Part shown: piece by piece, positions 5,427 to 9,990 of the stretch
Layout: each line of letters opens with the position of its first letter
Position numbering within the stretch: the stretch's first letter is position 1
Made by a program: the position numbers and the translations under genes
Notes under the pieces: model-generated
The model's database searches: none
Told to the model about the DNA's origin: nothing
The model's input: the letters and a program-made list of their open reading frames with translations, nothing else
Assembly: GCA_022360135.1 (NCBI GenBank)
Contig: JAKSDM010001297.1
Span: 1-9,990, forward strand
Length of the DNA stretch: 9,990 bases
From: Pseudanabaenales cyanobacterium
Lineage (GTDB): Bacteria > Cyanobacteriota > Cyanobacteriia > Phormidesmidales > Phormidesmidaceae
Direction of reading: 5' to 3'

Positions 5427-6878
5427 TTAATGGGCCGTCAGGGTATAGAACCCTTGTCCTGCCGGATCAAAGGAATTAGCGATAATGCGATAGGTTCCAT
5501 CCAGAGGCAAGGTGAAGACGATTTGCGAGTTGTAATCGCTGCCGCTAATGTCATCATTTTCAGCCAGTAAATTACCCGCCTCGTCTACCAATAATAGATA
5601 GGGGTCAAAATCTTGGCTTTGGAGCGAGATCGTCACTTGCTGGCCTGCTCTACCCGAGAAGGGATAGGAATCAAAGAAGCTATTGTCGTTAAGAATGGGG
5701 TCGCCTGGACCTAGGGAGCCTTGTTCTTGCAGGATATACTCAATCGGTGTTTGGGGAAAGCTGGCCAAATCAGTGACGCGGATTTGATAGCTTCCTAACT
5801 CTCCGGCTGAATAGGAGTTCGCCAGGATCAGATAAGTGCCTGTAGAGGGAAGTATTGTCGCCAGTCTGGCATTACGCCCCCCGGCGCCGTTATTATCATG
5901 TCCAAGGTCATTACTATCTGGTGTCAGGACAATCAGATAGGGATCTATCTCGTTACTCACCATTTCAATCGCGATTTGTTGGCCTGCCCGACCTTCAAAG
6001 GTATAGAGGTTGAAGAAACTATTGTCTACTGGCAGAACATTGCTATTCTCATCCAACCTTCCGGTTACAGTTGGACCATCAATAGCGAGCGCCTCAGCCT
6101 CTCGATTCGATCGCCGCAGTCTTGGACCCGTTGCAATTTGAGCCGCAGTGCCTTGTTGAACAGCAGTAATGAAGGGTTGTACCTCGTCGGTGGCGATCGC
6201 AAATCCAATGCCGATATTGCCCGAATTCTCAGACGTTGTAAAGATGGATGTGTTAACCCCCACCAAATCCCCGTTGCTATTGAGCAATGGGCCGCCAGAG
6301 TTACCGGGGTTAATGGCTGCGTCGGTTTGAATTAACCCCCGAGCCGGATCTATTCGACTGACAATGCCGACGGTAAAGGTCCCTTGTAAGCCAAAAGGAT
6401 TACCGATGGCAAAAGCCCGCTGACCCACTCTTACAGAACCGGGCGATGCAATACGGATAGTCGGAAAATCACCCTCTCCACCTCGAATCTGCACAGCCGC
6501 CAAGTCTAATCCCCGCTCTCCGTAGCCCACAACGTCTGCTTGAAACTGCCGACCATCAGCTAATCTGACGGTAACTGTACGGGCATTGCCTAGGACATGG
6601 CCATTCGTTAACACAAGACCATCAGACGTAATAATGCTGCCGCTTCCGGCGTTATCCCCAGCATCAATTGCGACGACAGCTGGACTCGCTTGCTGATATA
6701 CCTGAATACTGATTTCCTCATTAACATCCTGAGCCCAGGCTGGCTGAGGATTACCTTGCCGCCAACCGTTAGGTTCTAGCAACTCTATTGGGATAATCGC
6801 ACTGACAGCATTGAGCCCGACAGCAATACTGACCGCTAGAATGCCTGAAGTAGTCTGAGTTAGGAATTTGCAGCTCAT
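5427..6878 (-). CDS. Secreted trypsin-like serine protease (S1C/HhoA-like) with two C-terminal PPC domains
   Basis: The 483-residue precursor has an N-terminal hydrophobic signal segment and a likely cleavage at A-W-A before residue 50. A DegP/HhoA-type trypsin domain (about 53-243) follows, with the catalytic triad in standard contexts: TNGHV (His94), LDLAAV (Asp125) and GNSGGPLL (Ser194). The PDZ domain normal for HtrA/HhoA/HhoB is absent. Instead, two bacterial pre-peptidase C-terminal (PPC) domains follow (about 268-368 and 382-483), each with NSFF, GRAGQQ and FDPYL/IDPYL-type motifs and an Asn-Ser-rich end. PPC domains are often removed during secretion or aid binding and solubility. The protein probably acts in the periplasm or outside the cell. 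The frame can also open two codons earlier with GTG at 6884; ATG at 6878 was preferred. An 8-bp palindrome lies about 90 bp upstream. Confidence 0.9.
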   Translation of the reverse strand: MSCKFLTQTTSGILAVSIAVGLNAVSAIIPIELLEPNGWRQGNPQPAWAQDVNEEISIQVYQQASPAVVAIDAGDNAGSGSIITSDGLVLTNGHVLGNARTVTVRLADGRQFQADVVGYGERGLDLAAVQIRGGEGDFPTIRIASPGSVRVGQRAFAIGNPFGLQGTFTVGIVSRIDPARGLIQTDAAINPGNSGGPLLNSNGDLVGVNTSIFTTSENSGNIGIGFAIATDEVQPFITAVQQGTAAQIATGPRLRRSNREAEALAIDGPTVTGRLDENSNVLPVDNSFFNLYTFEGRAGQQIAIEMVSNEIDPYLIVLTPDSNDLGHDNNGAGGRNARLATILPSTGTYLILANSYSAGELGSYQIRVTDLASFPQTPIEYILQEQGSLGPGDPILNDNSFFDSYPFSGRAGQQVTISLQSQDFDPYLLLVDEAGNLLAENDDISGSDYNSQIVFTLPLDGTYRIIANSFDPAGQGFYTLTAH

Positions 6879-6884
6879 ACTCAC

Positions 6885-7192
6885 AGCGGATTTCGATTTT
6901 TAAACTTCTTTCATAAAGATACCTAGGGACTCCGATAGATTCCGGCTGATCCCAGGTTTCTTAACTCAATACTTACGTCAAGTATTGTACTGAAGTTGGA
7001 AGGTTCTGGCTGGGCGAAAATACTCGATCAATGGTAGTCCCTGCAAAGCAATAGGAGATACGAAAGATAGGGGTTACAGGACTCGAAATCTGAGTAATAC
7101 TCTGGAGCAATTTGTGTTGTTCTTCATTGCTAGCTTGGTTCTTTCTACTTTTTTAGACAGCCTCTCTTAGTTTTGAGCCATCCCCAGGCAAT
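6885..7192. other. Intergenic region upstream of the protease gene
   Basis: This 308-bp stretch has no credible gene on either strand. It should contain the protease promoter (minus strand) and the 3' end of the methyltransferase transcript. Apart from the dyad at 6967-6987, no terminator or promoter is clear. Confidence 0.5.
6967..6987. promoter_or_regulatory. Palindromic operator candidate upstream of the protease gene
   Basis: CAATACTT (6967-6974) and AAGTATTG (6980-6987) are perfect inverted repeats separated by five bases. The site lies about 90 bp upstream of the protease start on the minus strand. An 8-5-8 dyad of this size fits a dimeric repressor or activator site. The binding protein is unknown. 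Confidence 0.4.
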
Positions 7193-8434
7193 TCAAAGGA
7201 TATCAAGGAGACTGTTCTCACGATCCGCTGGGGTTAACAGAATCAGGCGTTGTCGTTGCAGCGATCGCACCGCCTCTAAACTACTCTCTATCTCCTGCAA
7301 TAACGCTTTCACAGTTTTTAAGGACTGTTTCAATGGGGGCTGATTGCTATCACAGGCCAATAAAAACTGCCATTCTGACGGTTGCAGTCTAACAATTTGA
7401 TAGTCCGGGTTAAAAAACTGCGGGCTATCTCGCCAGTTTTGTAAACAGGGGCTGGGTTCAGGAATGGCTTTTAGGAGTCGATCATCGTTTTCCCAGGTTT
7501 GCCGGGGTAGGGGCGGACGGGCCAGAAAAAATTCGTAGTGGGTAATGGCTTGGGGGTCAAGCAGTTCAATCAGCCGATAGCGCTGGCGATCGCTCAAAGT
7601 TTGGGTTCGCTCCATCAGCTTAGGGGCTTGGCCAATCAAACGCTCCAGGTTCCAAAGGTGGGGATTAGACAAACCGATAAACTCAAGCCCCGACGCCTCG
7701 ATCAACTCAAAAACGGTGTTGATATTATAGTCAATTTCCTGGGGATGAACGTACATATCGGCAAAGTAGCCATCCAGATGATTTTCTAAGGACCACCGTT
7801 CTTGATCCCGTCGGCGCAACCGATTGTCTTCAGGTAATGCGGCAAATAATTGTCGTCCCACCTGAACCCCATCTTGGTAATCACCGCGTTGTTCACCTTG
7901 CAGTAGGGCGATCGCCTCTTGCATCAACTTAATTTCCCAGCGGCCTAGTTCACCATAGACAAAAATGTGCATCAACCCCCCGGGGGCCAGCTTTTGGGCC
8001 AAGGCTTGAATGCCGCGAATCGGGTCAGGGGTATGGTGCAGCACCCCCACACAATTAATCAAATCAAACTCACCCGGCAGTTGCGCCACATCAAACAAAC
8101 TTAGGTGATGAAACTCAACCCGTTCCGCCCCTGACTTCTGGCACCGTTCTCGGGCGACATCCAAAGCCCCAGCGCTTAAATCAATGCCGACAACCGCAGC
8201 TTCAGGGTTTAGATGCACCAGATATTCGGTTCCCACCCCCGTGCCACACCCAGCGTCCAGAATCCGGACATTTTGCCTGAATGGTTTTTGTCCCGTACAA
8301 AAGTTATAGGCTGTCAGCCAATTCCAGCGCCAGTTATAGCCTGGGGGCGGTTCATCGAGTAAGGGTTCTGGGGGAAAGGGGTAGGTATTGTAGAGACGGG
8401 CGACGGCGGCGCTAATGGCTTGAGAATCTGACAT
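7193..8434 (-). CDS. Class I SAM-dependent methyltransferase, substrate unknown
   Basis: The 413-residue protein has a methyltransferase domain at about 50-165. It shows SAM-binding motif I LDAGCGTGVGTEYL (59-72), the acidic motif VVGIDLS with Asp85, and FDLINCVGVLHHTPDP (123-138), the DxxxxxxVLHH pattern of Methyltransf_11/25-type enzymes. The N-terminal lead (VARLYNTYPFPPEPLLDEPP) is seen in cyanobacterial proteins annotated only as methyltransferases. The C-terminal 200 residues contain no domain I recognise and may recognise the substrate. The ATG at 8434 is the natural start, although no strong Shine-Dalgarno sequence precedes it. The gene is divergent from the HEAT-repeat gene, and its upstream region has a tandem 16-bp repeat that could affect either gene. 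Small-molecule and protein substrates are both possible. Confidence 0.88.
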   Translation of the reverse strand: MSDSQAISAAVARLYNTYPFPPEPLLDEPPPGYNWRWNWLTAYNFCTGQKPFRQNVRILDAGCGTGVGTEYLVHLNPEAAVVGIDLSAGALDVARERCQKSGAERVEFHHLSLFDVAQLPGEFDLINCVGVLHHTPDPIRGIQALAQKLAPGGLMHIFVYGELGRWEIKLMQEAIALLQGEQRGDYQDGVQVGRQLFAALPEDNRLRRRDQERWSLENHLDGYFADMYVHPQEIDYNINTVFELIEASGLEFIGLSNPHLWNLERLIGQAPKLMERTQTLSDRQRYRLIELLDPQAITHYEFFLARPPLPRQTWENDDRLLKAIPEPSPCLQNWRDSPQFFNPDYQIVRLQPSEWQFLLACDSNQPPLKQSLKTVKALLQEIESSLEAVRSLQRQRLILLTPADRENSLLDIL

Positions 8435-8505
8435 AGATTGCTTGGGAAGTTAGGTTGGAAAGTGTACGCTTAAGGTCAATTGTCTCAGCAAACCCAAGTT
8501 TCTTT

Positions 8506-8539
8506 TCAGACCTATCCAGAACATCAGACCTATCCAGAA
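8506..8539. promoter_or_regulatory. Tandem 16-bp direct repeat in the divergent promoter region
   Basis: TCAGACCTATCCAGAA occurs exactly at 8506-8521 and 8524-8539, an 18-bp period. It lies 72 bp upstream of the methyltransferase start and about 140 bp upstream of the HEAT-protein start. Paired direct repeats in a divergent intergenic region may be regulator half-sites, or simply a local duplication. Confidence 0.45.
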
Positions 8540-8679
8540 TAGATATCCCACCCCCCCATACTGTTCGGTAGTCAGCTACTAAAGAAAGAATAGATGTATG
8601 ACTGCGGGTGAGAGAATAGAACTAAACCGATCTCTCAAGCAGCGAAAATAGTATTAACTTCACAATCAATTTGCTCAGC

Positions 8680-9573
8680 ATGGTCAACTCTGACATTCAA
8701 TTTGGGCGGAATCCGGCGCTACTGACTGAGGCGGAAACGGACGATCTGCTGCAACAGGTGAGTGATCAAATCGCTCAGAATACCTTCGACCCAAATCACC
8801 CTCAACGCCTCAGGCAACTGGTTGAGTGCTTGGGAGATGCGCGCGGCATGACTCGCCTCAGAGTAGCGGAAACACTGGGTCAAATTGGTCAGCCAGCCAT
8901 TCCTTGCTTGCAAGAAGCGCTAAGCCATCATGTCAACCCAGTGGTGCGACGGGCCGCCGCCAAAACTTTAACTCTAATTGCCGACCCTAACTCAATTCCA
9001 ACCCTACTACAGGCCCTATTCAATGATGAGGATACGGTGGTCAAAGGATCATCCGTCGCCGCCCTGGCCAGGATGGGAGCAGCAGCTGTACCGGAGTTGC
9101 TGGATATTTTAGAGTCTCCAGACCATCCAAGCGGTACTAAAGGACATGCCGCCTGGGCCTTGGCGTTCATTGGCGCAGACGCTCAAAAGTACTTATATCA
9201 AGCGCTTGCTTCCGATTCAAGCGAGGTGCGGGCGGCTGTCGTCGGCGCGATCGCCAAAGTCGCTTATGAGCAACCCGAAGCAGGTGGGTTCGAGATCTTG
9301 ATCAACGCCCTTGATGATTCTGCAGAAATTGTCCGCTGTGAGGCCGCCGCCGCTCTCGGCAACCTTGGCCACCGACCCGCCCTGCCTAAACTGGTTGAAT
9401 TACTCCGTCATCCGGATTGGGAAACTCGTAAGTCCGCTGCCCTGGCCTTGATGAAAATTGGCGACGTTCAGGCTTTAGCTCCCTTAAAAACAACCCGTGA
9501 TCAAGAATCTGAAACAGCCGTCCAAAAAGTAATTGAGTTAGCCATCACCCAGATCGAAAAACATTTAACCTAA
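8680..9573 (+). CDS. HEAT-repeat protein, phycobilin-lyase-like (CpcE/NblB/IaiH-type superfamily)
   Basis: Starting at the ATG at 8680, the protein has 297 residues and is almost entirely HEAT repeats: about seven helical pairs from residue 54 to 270. Typical lines are RVAETLGQIGQPAIPCLQEA (61-80), VVRRAAAKTL (88-97), HAAWALAFIGADA (156-168), EVRAAVVGAIAKVA (182-195), IVRCEAAAALGNLG (217-230) and TRKSAALALMKIG (249-261). The reading frame also opens three codons earlier with TTG, but the ATG is preferred. HEAT proteins of this sort in cyanobacteria include phycobilin lyase subunits and phycobilisome-degradation factors such as NblB. They may alternatively be protein-protein scaffolds, and the exact role cannot be read from sequence. 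A small protein gene follows 21 bp downstream, suggesting an operon. No clear ribosome binding site was seen. Confidence 0.88.
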   Translation: MVNSDIQFGRNPALLTEAETDDLLQQVSDQIAQNTFDPNHPQRLRQLVECLGDARGMTRLRVAETLGQIGQPAIPCLQEALSHHVNPVVRRAAAKTLTLIADPNSIPTLLQALFNDEDTVVKGSSVAALARMGAAAVPELLDILESPDHPSGTKGHAAWALAFIGADAQKYLYQALASDSSEVRAAVVGAIAKVAYEQPEAGGFEILINALDDSAEIVRCEAAAALGNLGHRPALPKLVELLRHPDWETRKSAALALMKIGDVQALAPLKTTRDQESETAVQKVIELAITQIEKHLT

Positions 9574-9594
9574 GCGAGAATTGCTTATAGAAGC

Positions 9595-9915
9595 ATGCTA
9601 GAAGACCAAAACCCCTTGAGGAGCCAAATCGAACAAGAATTGCTTAATTCTGAATGGTTTCAGAAGTTCAAAGCCTGGGGCGACCTACTGAAGACTCTTA
9701 AGACAGAGGTTCCCCTCACACAACTTTGCAAATTGCAGTGGGTGACCAGCAGCGATGACCTCCTGATCCATTGTCCCAACCCAGAAATCAGAGAAGCCCT
9801 CAAACAACAATCCGAAAAAATTGATCACTTGAAAGGGCTGGCCCAACACATCATTCTAAAGCACGCTGACTATCCAGACATTATTGTCAGCCAATCCGCC
9901 CCGCCAATGGACTAA
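9595..9915 (+). CDS. Small hypothetical protein downstream of the HEAT-repeat gene
   Basis: This 106-residue, charged, soluble protein has no signal peptide or membrane segment. It starts 21 bp after the HEAT-repeat stop, on the same strand, so it is probably cotranscribed. I do not recognise the family. The middle, LQWVTSSDDLLIHCPNPEIR followed by a basic/acidic helix (EALKQQSEKIDHLKG), has the pattern 'W-x-V, short strand, L-x-I-x-C-P-N, long helix'. That loosely recalls DciA/DUF721-like proteins, but the resemblance is too weak to name. Coding is supported by length, good codon composition and operon spacing. The start ATG at 9595 has only a weak AGAAG-like sequence before it. Confidence 0.75.
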   Translation: MLEDQNPLRSQIEQELLNSEWFQKFKAWGDLLKTLKTEVPLTQLCKLQWVTSSDDLLIHCPNPEIREALKQQSEKIDHLKGLAQHIILKHADYPDIIVSQSAPPMD

Positions 9916-9990
9916 AGAAAAAGTATCAATAAAAACAAAGAAACTCTAGCCAAATATCTCAAAAGTAGGCTTGAAGATATTTAACCAGAG
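9916..9990 (+). other. Gene-free right edge with terminator-like hairpin
   Basis: Nothing codes here. AAATATCTCAA (9952-9962) pairs with TTGAAGATATTT (9971-9982), leaving one bulged base and an 8-base loop. It sits 37 bp after the small protein's stop. The stem is AT-rich and lacks a following T-run within the window, so a terminator role is only possible. Confidence 0.3.

Noticed and set aside
5898..6335. 145-codon plus-strand frame
   Set aside because: It is antisense to the trypsin/PPC protease, whose catalytic motifs are all intact in the other strand.

Overview
The window is cyanobacterial. It carries nine copies of the HIP1 octamer GCGATCGC (1474, 1845, 2457, 3660, 6193, 7261, 7586, 7908, 9247). 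It encodes a high-light-inducible (Hlip) chlorophyll-binding protein, a cyAbrB-type regulator of the cyanobacterial form, a bifunctional precorrin-6Y methyltransferase and a HEAT-repeat protein of the phycobilin-lyase-like type. Heptameric short tandem repeats of the kind common in filamentous cyanobacteria are also present. No database search was possible; all family names come from reading motifs.

The most interesting region is the left end (1-1123). A truncated formylglycine-generating-enzyme-like (FGE-sulfatase / C-type-lectin-fold) gene ends in a 118-bp segment (335-452) that recurs 214 bp downstream as a gene-less 119-bp copy (666-784). The copies differ at seven substituted positions and one deleted base that all fall on adenines of the downstream copy, plus one C/T difference at the 3' end. 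This is the adenine-specific signature of a diversity-generating retroelement (DGR): 335-452 is the variable repeat (VR) and 666-784 the template repeat (TR). No reverse transcriptase or Avd gene follows within the window. The VR carries a 1-bp deletion that frameshifts the gene, and a truncated PIN-domain toxin remnant sits where an RT might be expected. The locus therefore looks like an orphaned or decaying DGR, or one served by an RT elsewhere.

From 1371 to 2812 lies cobL/cbiET (cobalamin corrin-ring methylation), flanked by the same heptamer repeat in opposite orientations, then a 17-bp polypyrimidine tandem array. From 2813 to 4161, on the minus strand, cyAbrB is followed by a CPBP (CAAX protease/bacteriocin-processing-like) membrane protein. 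From 4162 to 5183 is about 1 kb with no convincing gene but several inverted and direct repeats. The hli gene (5184-5390) converges on a secreted trypsin-like protease carrying two C-terminal PPC domains instead of PDZ (5427-6878).

From 7193 to 8434 (minus) is a long class I SAM-dependent methyltransferase of unknown substrate. It is divergent from a probable two-gene operon on the plus strand: a HEAT-repeat protein (8680-9573) and a small hypothetical protein (9595-9915). The right end is gene-free. Apart from the DGR, the genes form no single pathway. Several (hli, cyAbrB, HEAT/phycobilin-type protein, secreted protease) fit a general photosynthetic stress and homeostasis background.
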